A stretch of DNA of 64,000 bases from Nakamurella deserti (GCF_003260015.1 NZ_QCXS01000002.1:1116001-1180000), one strand, 5' to 3'; positions 16,910 to 27,988 are shown, counted from the first letter of the stretch. Program-made: numbers and translations. The notes: a model not told the origin generated them from the letters alone.

Positions 16910-17229
16910 GGGTACGGGCGGCCGGTGTAGCGCTGCGCCAGCGCCTCGATGTGATCGGCACCGCCGTCGGTGGTCGTCCGCACGACGCGCCCGCGCACCT
17001 CGAAGTAGCGCGACGGGTCCGCCGGATCGGACACCGTCACGGCCACCCGGGGGTCACGGGCGACGTTGCGGTCCTTCTGGTATCCGACCACCGTGTTGAC
17101 GAGGACGTTCTCGCCGTCGGTGTCGACCCAGGTCTGCGTCAGTTGTGGTGCGCCGTCGGGCATCAGCGTCGCGACGTAGCAGGGGCTCGACCCACGGAGC
17201 AGGGCGAGAAGGGCAGGGGGCAACTGCAC
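16837..17229 (-). CDS. PPOX-class F420/flavin-dependent enzyme
   Basis: A 130-residue split-barrel protein of the pyridoxamine-5'-phosphate-oxidase-like family, most like the short F420-dependent type. It contains YVATLMPDGAPQLTQTWVD (about 18-36), KDRNVARDPRVAVTVSDP (about 55-70), FEVRGRVV and a C-terminal RLILTIAADKIQGTG. The GTG start at 17229 has GGAGG 6 nt upstream. The methyltransferase follows with overlap. F420 rather than FMN use is inferred from family resemblance. Confidence 0.85.
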   Translation of the reverse strand: MQLPPALLALLRGSSPCYVATLMPDGAPQLTQTWVDTDGENVLVNTVVGYQKDRNVARDPRVAVTVSDPADPSRYFEVRGRVVRTTTDGGADHIEALAQRYTGRPYPWYGGRDQQRLILTIAADKIQGTG

Positions 17230-17265
17230 GGGAACCTCCGGGTCGTGGGCACCCGCCAGTATCGG

Positions 17266-17586
17266 TCAGCCGGCGGTGCGTGCGGGGGACGGTGCCTCCG
17301 GCGTGGTGCCGGGATCGACCGGTCCCGCCGGGTCCGCGACCGCGTCGGCGACGAAGGCCAGCACCTTCGCCGCCGGCATCTCGCAGGGTTGCAGGCGGTC
17401 GCCGTCGTAGAGGTTGGCGCTGATGACGTCGGTGCCGCCGAGTTCCTCGGCGTACAGCTTCTGCACCCGGCCGCCCGCCGCCCACGTCCTGGAGACGCCG
17501 TACCGCCGGCCCCGATAGGTCATGGACGACCATCCCCGTGGGATCCGGCCGAAGAGGGCGTCGACGGTGCTCACCCGGTCCAGCAT
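17266..17586 (-). CDS. Conserved actinobacterial hypothetical protein
   Basis: A 106-residue cytosolic protein from ATG 17586. The core RGWSSMTYRGRRYGVSRT, QKLYAEELGGTDVISANLY and LQPCEMPAAKVLAFV looks like a small conserved family I have seen only as hypothetical, sometimes labelled peptide methionine sulfoxide reductase without support. There is no obvious catalytic motif beyond the single cysteine in PCEMP. It sits 16 bp upstream of the recQ stop, on the same strand, as the likely last partner of recQ. Confidence 0.7.
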   Translation of the reverse strand: MLDRVSTVDALFGRIPRGWSSMTYRGRRYGVSRTWAAGGRVQKLYAEELGGTDVISANLYDGDRLQPCEMPAAKVLAFVADAVADPAGPVDPGTTPEAPSPARTAG

Positions 17587-17602
17587 GCCCCGTCCGTCGC
17601 GG

Positions 17603-19321
17603 TCAGGCTGCGTTCCGGTGACCGGTGACACCGTCGTCGGCGATCAGCAGGCCGTGGGTGCGTACGGCCTCGGCGTCCAGGGTGCGGTAGCCGACGTCGT
17701 CGAACAGCACGGTCAACCGGTCCGGCTCGACCGACATCACGACGCCGTGTCCCCACCGCGGGTGCCGCACAGGACTGTTGACCGCGGTCGGGCCGTCCGC
17801 GTCCGGGTGCCGACAGGCGGTACCCGCTGCGCAGGTGTCGCAGTTGCCGCAGGGCTCGGTGAGTTGCTCACCGAAGTAGCCGAGCAGGAACTGGCGCCGA
17901 CAACCCGTGGTCTCGGCGAAACCGCGCATCATCTCGACCCGGGACCGGATCAGCTGCTGGTGCGCGTCCGCGGCCTCCCGGCACCGTTCCAGCGCGGTCC
18001 GGGTGTCCAGATCCGGGTCGATCCAGTCGACCGCCGTTCCGTCCGAGGCCACGGCGCCGACCTGTTCGAGGAGGTTGAGCGCCCGGGTGCGCCGAGCCGG
18101 GCCGGCGTCGATGCGCCGACCCAGCTCCGTGGGGGTGACCGGCGTCGCGGAACCCCGCAGCACGCCGGCGATCTCGCGGATCGCGTCCTCCGGGAGTCGG
18201 GAGGCGGTGAGGAAGGTCTGAAGATGCAGGTCCTCCGGGCGGTACCAGAGATCCACCTCGGCGGGATCGCCGTCCCGACCGGCCCGGCCGATCTGCTGGT
18301 AGTACGTGTCCAGGGATTCCGGGACCGCGGCGTGGACGACGAACCGCACGTCGGGCACGTCGATCCCCATCCCGAACGCCGAGGTGGCGACCACGATGTC
18401 GATCTTCCCGGCGAGGAAGTCCTCGTGGACCCGGCGGCGCTGCGTCGCGCGCAGACCGGCGTGGTACGCGGCCGCCGACAGCCCGTGCACCGTCAGCTCG
18501 GCGGCGTAGTACTCGGTGTCACGGCGGCTCGCGGTGTAGACGAGGCCCCGGTGCGGTCGGCCGGCGGCGAGCTCCCGGACACGCTCCACGACCGCCAGCC
18601 GCTTCCGGTCGTCGTCCGCGGTGCGGTCGACGGTCAACCGGAGCTCCGGCCGATCGAATCCGGCGACGACCCGGCAGGGGTCCCGCAGGCCGAGCCGGGC
18701 CTCGATGTCGTCCCGTACCGGTGGTGCGGCGCTCGCGGTCAGCGCCACCACGCGCGGGCGCCCGAGCCGCTCGACGACCCCGCCCAGCCGCAGGTACTCC
18801 GGGCGGAAGTCGTGGCCCCAGGCGGACACGCAGTGCGCCTCGTCCACCACGAGGAGTCCGACCCCGAGGGTCGCGAGGGCGTCGGTCACGTCGTCACGGG
18901 CCAGCTGTTCGGGCGAGACGAAGAGGTACTTCGCCGACCCGTCCCGGACGGCCGACCAGGCGGCGTCGCGCTCCGCGACCCGCTGTGCCGAGTTGATCGC
19001 GACGGCGGCCGGTGCCGAACTCGCGGCCAGCCCTTCGATCTGGTCGTGCTGCAACGCCAGGAGCGGCGACACCACCACCGTCAGGCCGTCGATCAGGACG
19101 GCGGGGACCTGATAGATCGCCGACTTCCCGGCCCCGGTCGGCAGCACCGCCAGGACGTCCCGGCCGGCCATCAACTGTTCCATCGCACGCAACTGGTCGG
19201 GCCGCAGTTCGTCCCAGCCGAACACCGTCGCCGCGGTCTCCGTCAGCTCCCGGCTGACCTGCGCCGACACCGGGGTGTCGTCCACCGTCGACGCGCAGCC
19301 GGGGGCCAGCGGAGTCGTCAT
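17603..19321 (-). CDS. recQ: RecQ-family ATP-dependent DNA helicase
   Basis: A 572-residue 3'-5' helicase for DNA repair and recombination. Motif 0 (FGWDELRPDQLRAM), Walker A LPTGAGKSAIYQVP (about 60-75), the DEAH box VDEAHCVSAWGHDFRPEY, motif III LTASAAPP, motif V VATSAFGMGIDVP and motif VI YYQQIGRAGRDG are all intact. The zinc-binding part shows CRRQFLLGYFGE, then CGNCDTC (about 470-495). There is no clear HRDC domain; the tail carries instead a small region with HPRWGHGVVMSVEPDRLTVL, a sequence common in actinobacterial RecQ. The ATG at 19321 overlaps the preceding small gene by ATGA. Confidence 0.94.
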   Translation of the reverse strand: MTTPLAPGCASTVDDTPVSAQVSRELTETAATVFGWDELRPDQLRAMEQLMAGRDVLAVLPTGAGKSAIYQVPAVLIDGLTVVVSPLLALQHDQIEGLAASSAPAAVAINSAQRVAERDAAWSAVRDGSAKYLFVSPEQLARDDVTDALATLGVGLLVVDEAHCVSAWGHDFRPEYLRLGGVVERLGRPRVVALTASAAPPVRDDIEARLGLRDPCRVVAGFDRPELRLTVDRTADDDRKRLAVVERVRELAAGRPHRGLVYTASRRDTEYYAAELTVHGLSAAAYHAGLRATQRRRVHEDFLAGKIDIVVATSAFGMGIDVPDVRFVVHAAVPESLDTYYQQIGRAGRDGDPAEVDLWYRPEDLHLQTFLTASRLPEDAIREIAGVLRGSATPVTPTELGRRIDAGPARRTRALNLLEQVGAVASDGTAVDWIDPDLDTRTALERCREAADAHQQLIRSRVEMMRGFAETTGCRRQFLLGYFGEQLTEPCGNCDTCAAGTACRHPDADGPTAVNSPVRHPRWGHGVVMSVEPDRLTVLFDDVGYRTLDAEAVRTHGLLIADDGVTGHRNAA

Positions 19322-19704
19322 CGGGAGGCCGCCGTGCGCGAGGTGTGCGGGAGCCCGGGTTCGCCGGGGACCCTGCGGAACCCGACTCCGGGTGTGCCCC
19401 CGGTCCGCGGACCGGCCCACGGCGTCCCGCCGGCCACGGCGGGTACCCCGGCCCGTGCGGGACGGACGACACCACCGGACCGTGCGGCCGCCACCGGGTG
19501 CCGCACCACCGACCGTGCGTCCGCGTCCCGGACGGCCGCGGTGTGGACCGGGTGGGCCCGTCCGGAGGTGCGTGGGGCCTGCCGCCCCCCGGCGTCGGCG
19601 CTGCGGCTGTGGACGGCCCGGGCATCCGCCGCCCCGCGGTCGTGGTCGGGGATGGTGCGGTCGCGGTCGTCGGCGATGACGTCCGGCGTGTCCGGCGTGA
19701 CCAT
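19318..19704 (-). CDS. Arg/Ala-rich 128-residue protein translationally coupled to recQ
   Basis: The frame begins at ATG 19704 with a near-ideal ribosome site (GGAGGA, 5 nt upstream) and ends with its TGA overlapping the recQ start (ATGA). The product begins MVTPDTPDVIADDRDRTIPD and then becomes basic and low in complexity (Arg, Ala, Gly, Pro), without hydrophobic segments. I recognise no family. The composition is what shadow frames show in GC-rich DNA, but the ribosome site and the overlap favour real translation, perhaps as a leader that feeds ribosomes to recQ. Confidence 0.45.
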   Translation of the reverse strand: MVTPDTPDVIADDRDRTIPDHDRGAADARAVHSRSADAGGRQAPRTSGRAHPVHTAAVRDADARSVVRHPVAAARSGGVVRPARAGVPAVAGGTPWAGPRTGGTPGVGFRRVPGEPGLPHTSRTAASR

Positions 19705-19874
19705 GGTGTTCCTCCGGGGTGTCGGTTCCACGGCGGCACCGATGCCGGCGTCCGGGCGTGGTGGAGCAGCGGTGCGCAAGGTTTCACACCGGGGCGGGCC
19801 TGTCGGGAGTGCCGACGGGCTCGGCGATGTCGGGGCTGTACCCACTGCGCCGGAGCTTCCAATCCCGCCGCCGG

Positions 19875-21011
19875 TCAGGGGATGTAGGCGTGCAGGAACG
19901 TGGTGAAGCTGTAGCCGACCACGGCCAGCGGCGCGACGACCATGGAGGCGCGACGCAGCCGCCGGTGCTGCAGCAACCACGCCACCCCGATCAGCAGCGG
20001 CACCGCGGACGCGGCGTACCGCTCGAAGGAGTTGAAGTTACGGGCGGTCATCCCGAGCAGAACGGTGGCCACCGCGAACGCCCACCACGACGTCGGCAGC
20101 ACGGGGCGGGCGAGCACGAGCACCGTCACCGCCGCCACCACCCAGCACAGGTGCACCAGCGGTGCCGCTTCCCGGAGGTCGCCGGCGAACAGCGACGACA
20201 CCCCGTGGGCCACCGTGCCCAGCGGGTTCACCGTCAGGCCGCCGCGCAGCCCGGGAACGGTCTGGGCGGTGAGGGGCCCGAGCAGATCCCCGAACGTCCG
20301 CCAGGACCACACCAGGTACGCGGCCATGCCGGCGGCCGGAGCGAGGACGGCCGTGGCGCGGCGGAGGCGTTCACCGGCGCCCGCCTCCCGTACACCGCGG
20401 AGGGCTTCGAGGAGGATCGGCAGGGTCAACACGATGCCGGTCGGCCGCAGCGCCCCCGCCACCAGTCCCGCCACGATCACCGGCCACCACCGTCGGGAGC
20501 GCACGGCGAGCAGCACCGTGCACACCAGGATGCCGAACACGCCCTCCGCGTACCCCATGACCAGGACGAACCCGGCGGGGGACAGCGCGACGATCCAGGG
20601 CAACCGGTCGGCGACCGCCCGGGAGAACCCGGCGGACAGGGCGACCCGGTGCACCAGCAACGCGTAACCGAGAGCGGCCACGTTGCTCTGCAGGACGAGG
20701 GCGGCACCCAGGTCGCCGCCGAGCGGCCACCCCAGCCCACGGGCGATACCGGGCAGCACCGGGAAGAATCGTCTTCCCTCGACCGCGATGCCCGCGTAGC
20801 CGTGCTGGGCAATGTCGAGGTACCAGGCGGCGTCCCAACCGAGCAGATCGGCGCGCCGTACCGGACCGGTGACGAGGTGGGAGGCGACGAACCCCAGTGC
20901 GATCAGCAGCCGTGCGACGACGAAGGACACCAGGACAGGCCGCCAGGGGAGTCGGGTGAACCCGTCCCAGGACACCTGCGCCACCCGTGCGTACCGGCGC
21001 CCGCCGGTCAC
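19875..21011 (-). CDS. Multi-pass mannosyltransferase-like (GT-C) membrane protein
   Basis: About 378 residues with eight or more predicted transmembrane helices. It has the GT-C/PIG-V-type features: the first-loop acidic motif WDAAWYLDIAQHGY (about residue 50-63), RRFFPVLPGIARG, and later ALRPTGIVLTLPILLEAL. The end ARNFNSFERYAASAVPLLIG resembles the PIG-V/Gpi18-like mannosyltransferases found in actinobacteria. It would use a polyprenyl-phosphate sugar at the outer membrane face. The start is GTG 21011, only 3 bp from a possible GTG of the divergent glycosyltransferase. It belongs to the 19.9-25 kb envelope-glycan cluster. Confidence 0.82.
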   Translation of the reverse strand: MTGGRRYARVAQVSWDGFTRLPWRPVLVSFVVARLLIALGFVASHLVTGPVRRADLLGWDAAWYLDIAQHGYAGIAVEGRRFFPVLPGIARGLGWPLGGDLGAALVLQSNVAALGYALLVHRVALSAGFSRAVADRLPWIVALSPAGFVLVMGYAEGVFGILVCTVLLAVRSRRWWPVIVAGLVAGALRPTGIVLTLPILLEALRGVREAGAGERLRRATAVLAPAAGMAAYLVWSWRTFGDLLGPLTAQTVPGLRGGLTVNPLGTVAHGVSSLFAGDLREAAPLVHLCWVVAAVTVLVLARPVLPTSWWAFAVATVLLGMTARNFNSFERYAASAVPLLIGVAWLLQHRRLRRASMVVAPLAVVGYSFTTFLHAYIP

Positions 21012-22543
21012 GACGTGTCCGCCCGGGCGCGCCGGCGGGCCCACGTGGTGAGTGCCCCCAGTGCCACCGGCTCCCGCGGGGCGGGGCGCCCGCGGCTCGC
21101 CCGGCCCATTCCGGCACTCCTGTCGCTGCTGGTGGTCATCGGTTGCCTGCTGCGGTCGACCAGCCCGTCACCGCTGTGGCTGGACGAGGCGCTGTCGGTC
21201 AACATCGCCTCACTTCCCGTCCCCGAGCTGCTGGACGCCCTGCGCCACGACGGGTCCCCGCCGCTGTACTACCTGATCCTGCACGGCTGGATCGGCATCT
21301 TCGGGTCCGGTGCCACGGCGGTCCGCGCGCTGTCGACGGTGCTGGCCCTGGTGGCGATCCCGGTCGCGTTCCGGGTGGGCCGACTGTTCGGTGGGCGATC
21401 GACCGGCGCCGTGCTGGTGGTGCTGGTGGCCACCAACCCGTTCCTCATCCGGTACGCGACCGAGACCCGGATGTACGCGCTGCTCGCGCTGTGGGTGCTG
21501 CTCGGCGTCCTCGCGCTGCGGCGGGCGGCCCTGCGCCCCACGGTCGCGCGGCTGCTCCCGGTCGCGGTGCTCAGCGGGCTGCTGATGCTGACCCACTACT
21601 GGTCGTTCTTCGTGCTGGGGGCGGTCGGTGCCGTGCTCGCCGTGCGCGCGGTGCGGGGCCCGGCCCGGAGTGCCGCCCGTCGACTGCTCGCGGCCGAGGT
21701 CGCCGGTGCGGCGCTGTTCCTGCCGTGGACCGCCGGTTTCCTGTTCCAGCTGCGTCACACCGGCACACCCTGGGCGCCCCCGCCCGGGCTGCGGGAGATC
21801 CTGACCACCGTGCCGGTCTGGGCCGGCGGCACGACGGTCGCCGGTGTGGTGCTCGCCGTGGTCCTGCTGGCCACCGCCGCCGTGGCGACCGTCCCGTCCG
21901 AGGTCACCGCGGGCCGCCGGCTCGGGTTGCGGCGGGGCGGCCGCCCGGGGACCGCGGGGGTGCTGCTGCTGTGTTCGCTGGGCGCTCTGGTGGCCGCCGT
22001 CCTGGCCAGCCGGCTGGTCGGTGCCGGTTACGCCGTCCGGTACACGGTGGTGTTCGTGCCGCCGATGCTGCTGGCGGTGGCCCTGGGCCTGCAGCGCCTG
22101 CGGCCCCGAGCGCGAGGCGCCGTGCTGACTCTCGTCGCGGTGCTCGGGATCGCCGCCGCCGTGACCGGGGCGCTGACCGACCGCCGCACCCAGGCGGGCG
22201 TGACGGCGAGCCTGCTGACGGACAGCCTGCAGCCGGGCGATGCCGTGGTCTACTGCCCCGACCAGCTGGGTCCGTCCGTGAGCCGGCTGCTGCCCACGGA
22301 CGTACCGCAGTACGTCTATCCGTCCCTTGCCGGCCCCCGGCTGGTCGACTGGGTCGACTACGCCCAGCGCAACGACGCCGCGTCCCCGACGGGTGTCGCG
22401 CAGCAGGTCGACCGTCAGGTCGCCGGACGGGTGTGGCTGGTCACCGACTCCGGTTACCTCACGTTCGCCGACTCCTGCGAGCGCTTCGCCGACGCGCTGA
22501 CCGCGCTGCGGGGGACGTCGACCGTCGTGCAGCACTCGGACGG

Positions 22544-24226
<1,683 letters not shown>

Positions 24227-24485
24227 TGCATCTCCGGGGTGCACTGGAAGCAGAGACACCCCGGTCCGATGTCGTCGATACCGTCCCCATACCCAGCCGA
24301 CCCGCACTCGGAGCGGCCCCCGGCGAGAATCTCGGCGACCCCGGGGGCGTGGTGACGGTCGCGGGCGGCGTGCGGCACCGGGTCATCGGTGTCCGTCGTC
24401 CCGTGGGGGGAGTCGCCCGGCGAGAAGACCCGCCGGAACCCGTTTGTGGCCGGTCGGCGGCCGACAGATGGTGGGACGGAACACC

Positions 24486-25013
24486 TCAGACGACGCTCGA
24501 GGTGAGGCCCCCGTCCCGGCGGTCACTGTCACGGTCACGACCACCGGCGGCACCCGCGGTGCCGTCGTCGTCGATGCTGGCGGCGCTCGCGCCGGCGAAC
24601 AGGGCGCGGCGGGCCAGGAAGTTCCACGCGAAGACGACACCGGTGGCCACGAGCTTGGCAGGAAGCAACGGCACACCCCGGACGTCCACCAACAGCCACA
24701 GCATCGCCCACAGGAGGAGCAGGCCCACGACACCGATCGCCGCCGAGAGCAGGTGGCGCAGCACCGGTGAGCCGATCCGCGGTCCGCGGAACGCGAACCG
24801 CCCGCTGAGCACGGTGGTGATGGCCAGACCGGCCAGGAATCCCACGGCGGCCGCGGGCAGATGCCCCAGACGCCCGCTGAGCCACAGCAACAGCCCCGTG
24901 TCCGCCACGAACGCCACACCCGCGACGCCGCCGTAGCGGAGGAGTTCGGCCACTGCGGGAGGCATCCGGCGTCGGCCTGCCGGACGTGACAGGCCGGGTG
25001 GTGTCCCGCTCAC
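24486..25013 (-). CDS. GtrA-family membrane protein
   Basis: A 175-residue protein with four transmembrane helices typical of GtrA, thought to flip or assist polyprenyl-linked glucose or to take part in arabinogalactan/teichoic acid export. The family signatures are LLRYGGVAGVAFVADTGLLL (helix 1), FLAGLAITTVLSGRFAF (the N-x-x-x-x-R/F-type loop) and VVFAWNFLARRALF (helix 4). A charged hydrophilic tail follows. The GTG at 25013 has GGAG 4 nt upstream; ATG 24965 is an alternative. It lies 260 bp upstream of the flavoprotein gene. Confidence 0.85.
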   Translation of the reverse strand: MSGTPPGLSRPAGRRRMPPAVAELLRYGGVAGVAFVADTGLLLWLSGRLGHLPAAAVGFLAGLAITTVLSGRFAFRGPRIGSPVLRHLLSAAIGVVGLLLLWAMLWLLVDVRGVPLLPAKLVATGVVFAWNFLARRALFAGASAASIDDDGTAGAAGGRDRDSDRRDGGLTSSVV

Positions 25014-25233
25014 AGAGCTCCGTCGGGTCGCGGCGTTCCCGGACGGCATCGGCAGGCGGTCACACCGGCCGTCCACGGCTGAGGAGTCTCTACCCCGTCG
25101 GGCGTCGCGGTGCACGGGCGGAGGCCGATCCGTCGTCGGAACGGCGTCACGGCACCCGGACGGCGGCCCCGCCGTACCGGCCCGGCCGGGACATCGGCTC
25201 GCCGTGTCGTCGTGTCGCCGTGTCGTCGCGCGA

Positions 25234-26091
25234 TCAGACCACGACCACCGTGCTGGCGCCGAGCGCCACGGCGACCACCAGAGCACTCATCACCACCGCC
25301 GGCAGGACCTCGTCCTGGGCGACGATCTGGCGCAGCCGACGACTGCGGATGAGGACCAGGTCGACGAGCAGCACCACGACGACGAGCCCGAGGAACCCGG
25401 CCACGAAGGTCACCGCGAAACCGAGGAGTCCGCTGCCCCAACCGCTGAAATCCCCGGCGATGGCACTGCGCAGCACCAGTCCCAGCCCGATCAGCACGCC
25501 GGCGGAGACGATGGCGCCGGCCAGCGGCGGCGTGGCCCCCCGGCGCCGGCCGAGCGGCAGCACCAGTCCGAGCAGCCGGTAGGCCAGGACCAGGGCGACC
25601 AGGCCGAGGACGGCGAACACCGCGGTGGACGCGATCGCCTGCCCGAGAGACGGCGCCGAGCCGCTCAGGGCGGCGTGCAGCACCAATCCGGCCGCGAGGT
25701 ACATGCCCGCCTTGACCACCGCCGAGGAGACCGAGGCCCGGTCCAGCGCGGCCAGCCCGCCGGGGTGCCGGACGAGCGCATCGACGACGAAGTTGAGCCC
25801 CACCAGCACCACGACGATCGCCGCGCCCCAGCCCAGCAGCGCCCCCACGTCGTTCCACCCACCGTCGGTGACCCCCAGCAACGGCACCGTCGCGATCGCC
25901 TGCGCCAGCACGATCGCCACCCGCACCAGTGCGTAGGGGAGGTTGCCGCGGTCGAAGAGCTCCTTTTCGTCGTCGAACCGGGTGAGCGCGTTGACCAGTT
26001 CCCACAACGCCACCAGCAGTGCCACGAACAGCACCACCTTGAGCGCCGCGAAGCCGTAGTCGCCCCACGTCGGAACGGTGTCGATGGTCAT
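25234..26091 (-). CDS. DUF350 integral membrane protein (YjfL-like)
   Basis: A 285-residue protein with about eight hydrophobic helices arranged as two DUF350 repeats, each with paired helices: GFAALKVVLFVALLVALWEL (helix 1), VGALLGWGAAIVVVLVGLNF, and in the second half LAGAIVSAGVLIGLGLVLRS. The ATG at 26091 follows the ATP-grasp gene by 13 bp. E. coli YjfL belongs to the same family, next to YjfM and YjfC. The function is unknown, but the association with a glutathionylspermidine-synthase-like enzyme is repeated here. Last gene of the three-gene unit. Confidence 0.85.
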   Translation of the reverse strand: MTIDTVPTWGDYGFAALKVVLFVALLVALWELVNALTRFDDEKELFDRGNLPYALVRVAIVLAQAIATVPLLGVTDGGWNDVGALLGWGAAIVVVLVGLNFVVDALVRHPGGLAALDRASVSSAVVKAGMYLAAGLVLHAALSGSAPSLGQAIASTAVFAVLGLVALVLAYRLLGLVLPLGRRRGATPPLAGAIVSAGVLIGLGLVLRSAIAGDFSGWGSGLLGFAVTFVAGFLGLVVVVLLVDLVLIRSRRLRQIVAQDEVLPAVVMSALVVAVALGASTVVVV

Positions 26092-26104
26092 CAGGTGGTC
26101 CTGT

Positions 26105-27412
26105 TCAGCCGGAGGGCGGGGTGTCGATGATGCAGTGCGGCGCGAAGCAGCTGAGGTTGTCGGTGATGAGCCCGTCGCTCTCGCGGATACCGAGGCCGGC
26201 GGCCTCGCCGTCGACCAACCAGACCCCGAGGACGGGGTGGTGCGGACCGTCGACGCCGGCGAAGTCGGGCAGCGGGGCCAGCAGCTGGCGGACCGAACCC
26301 TCGCTGCCGTACGGCCCGCCGCGGGAGGCGATGGTGACACCGTCACGGACGAGCCGGACGTTGGCGCCCTCCCGGGACAGCAGCGGCTTCTCGGCGAAAC
26401 TGCGGAACCCGGCCGGCTCCTCACCGGCGAAGTAGGTCGGGAGCAGGAATCGGGAGAGCTCCGGGTCGTCCCCGAAGAGCTCCCACAGCACCGCCAGGAC
26501 TCCCTTGTTGCTCCACAGCATCGAGTACGGCGGCTGGATCCAGACGGTGCCATCCGGCTGGACGGCGTTCCACAGCACCGTCTTCCCGAACGGGTCGTGA
26601 GCCAGGTTCTCCCACGGGTACAGCTTGAAGATGACGTCGATCCCGCTGCTGTCCTGGTCGAGGATGCGCCCGGGGTGCACGGCGATGCCGTTCAGCGGGA
26701 CGAGTTCGCTGCTCTGGGCCACCTTGATGTCCTCGGTGTGCAGGAAGGCGACCTCGTAGCCGGCCTCCCGGGCGGCGTCGGCCATGCACAGCACGGTGAA
26801 CCTGTCCTCGCCGGACTCGTCGAGTGAACTCCAGGCGAAGTGCACCGTCCGGATCCGGCGGCCGGAGCGTTTCTCGAACGACGTGAGGTTGCGGCGCCAG
26901 GCCTGGACGAGCGCGTCGTAGATGTTGTTCCACTGGTCACGGTGTGCCGCCGCCGCGTTGCCGAGCAGCCAGTTCCACTGCACGACCGCTGACTCCACGA
27001 GACTCGTCGGGGTGTCGGCGTTGAACTCCAGCAGCGTGGGCACCGCCAGGCTCGGGTCGGCCGGGCCCCCGGGAGGCTGCCCGAACCGCAGGTCGAGCCG
27101 GCCGTAGACGCTCGGCGACTCCTCCGCCCACGACTTCTCGATGGCCGGCACCGCCCACGCCGGGATCGCCAGCTTGTCGTACAGCCGGTGCTCGATGATG
27201 TGGTCGCCGGCGTCCACCAGCATCCGTCCCAGCAGCGTGTTCGCCGTGGCGGCCAGCAGCTCGGTCTCGGCGGTGGTGAGCGAGTAGTACTGCGCCTCCC
27301 GCCAGTAGGAGGTCGCACCACGACCGGTGAGCGTCTCGTTGTAGACGAGCCCGTCACTTGCGATCTGCGCCTCCCAGCCCGGGCGCAGCACCCCGTCCTC
27401 GTGACGGCGCAT
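26105..27412 (-). CDS. Glutathionylspermidine-synthase-like ATP-grasp protein (YjfC/YgiC-like)
   Basis: A 435-residue cytosolic protein with the C-terminal ATP-grasp (synthetase) domain of glutathionylspermidine synthase, but without the CHAP amidase domain. Motifs: WREAQYYSLTTAETELL, PTLLEFNADTPTSLVES (the E-x-N-x-D-T-P-T signature near 120-135), WNWLLGNAAAAHRDQWN, FKLYPWENLAHDPFG, MLWSNKGVLAVLWELF, EKPLLSREGANVRL (metal/ATP site) and a C-terminal GLGIRESDGLITDNLSCFAPH. The start overlaps the upstream stop as TGATG. YgiC/YjfC proteins are assumed to ligate a carboxylate to an amine, but substrates are unproven. Confidence 0.88.
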   Translation of the reverse strand: MRRHEDGVLRPGWEAQIASDGLVYNETLTGRGATSYWREAQYYSLTTAETELLAATANTLLGRMLVDAGDHIIEHRLYDKLAIPAWAVPAIEKSWAEESPSVYGRLDLRFGQPPGGPADPSLAVPTLLEFNADTPTSLVESAVVQWNWLLGNAAAAHRDQWNNIYDALVQAWRRNLTSFEKRSGRRIRTVHFAWSSLDESGEDRFTVLCMADAAREAGYEVAFLHTEDIKVAQSSELVPLNGIAVHPGRILDQDSSGIDVIFKLYPWENLAHDPFGKTVLWNAVQPDGTVWIQPPYSMLWSNKGVLAVLWELFGDDPELSRFLLPTYFAGEEPAGFRSFAEKPLLSREGANVRLVRDGVTIASRGGPYGSEGSVRQLLAPLPDFAGVDGPHHPVLGVWLVDGEAAGLGIRESDGLITDNLSCFAPHCIIDTPPSG

Positions 27413-27807
27413 CAGCCACCCGACCCGGTGGCGCCGCCGGAGCCCTTGCCGATGCCGCCGGACCGGATGGTCGTCCCGGCGGCCTTGCCGGTACCGGGCA
27501 GGCCCGCCCTGACCCGCGCGGCGGAGTCGGCCGGGTTGATCCGGGTGCCGCCGGTGGTGGGGATGTAGGAACCGCGCCCGAACCCGCCGGTGGCCAGGAA
27601 CAGGAAGAAGAAGCCGCCGCCGTAGCCGTTGCGCTCGTCGCAGTTGGAGTCGTCGACCACCTGGTTGTTGGCGTCCACGCAGTAGGCGGTCTGCTCGTCG
27701 TCGTCGCCCGAGCTGCCGCAGGCGGCCACCGACGGCACCACCAGGACGCCACTCAGGGCGAGACCGATCAATCGGGGACGGAGCGGCCGCCGCTCGGGCA
27801 CCGGCAT
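27412..27807 (-). CDS. Small Gly-rich lipoprotein (YjfM/DUF1190-like position)
   Basis: A 131-residue lipoprotein. The signal sequence ends in VPSVAACGSSGDDDE with the lipobox cysteine near residue 30. Then comes AYCVDANNQVVDDSNCDE, a cysteine-containing motif, followed by a Gly/Phe-rich segment (GYGGGFFFLFLATGGFGRGS) and a Gly/Thr/Ser tail. DUF1190 lipoproteins of enterobacteria hold the same place next to YgiC/YjfC. The similarity here is mainly size, lipobox, aromatic-Gly stretch and context. An AGGAGG site lies 6 nt before the ATG at 27807. First gene of the unit, coupled by overlap to the ATP-grasp gene. Confidence 0.8.
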   Translation of the reverse strand: MPVPERRPLRPRLIGLALSGVLVVPSVAACGSSGDDDEQTAYCVDANNQVVDDSNCDERNGYGGGFFFLFLATGGFGRGSYIPTTGGTRINPADSAARVRAGLPGTGKAAGTTIRSGGIGKGSGGATGSGG

Positions 27808-27988
27808 CGGGTTCCTCCTGTTCGTGCGGCGGGCCCGGTCGACCGGATGCCGGGACCACGGGGAGCCGTGCCGGTCACGCGCCGCCACGCTGACGCGGTC
27901 CAGTGTCCACGAGAGCCCCGGTGCGGGCCGCACCCGGGGCGCCGTGTCGCGCCTGGCGCCGCGGCCCGGTGGTGCATCCGGTTGCTGT

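Noticed and set aside
25200-25233. GTGTCGTCGTGTCGCC-type repeat before the DUF350 stop
   Set aside because: A very short simple-sequence stretch with no regular unit; too little to call a repeat element.
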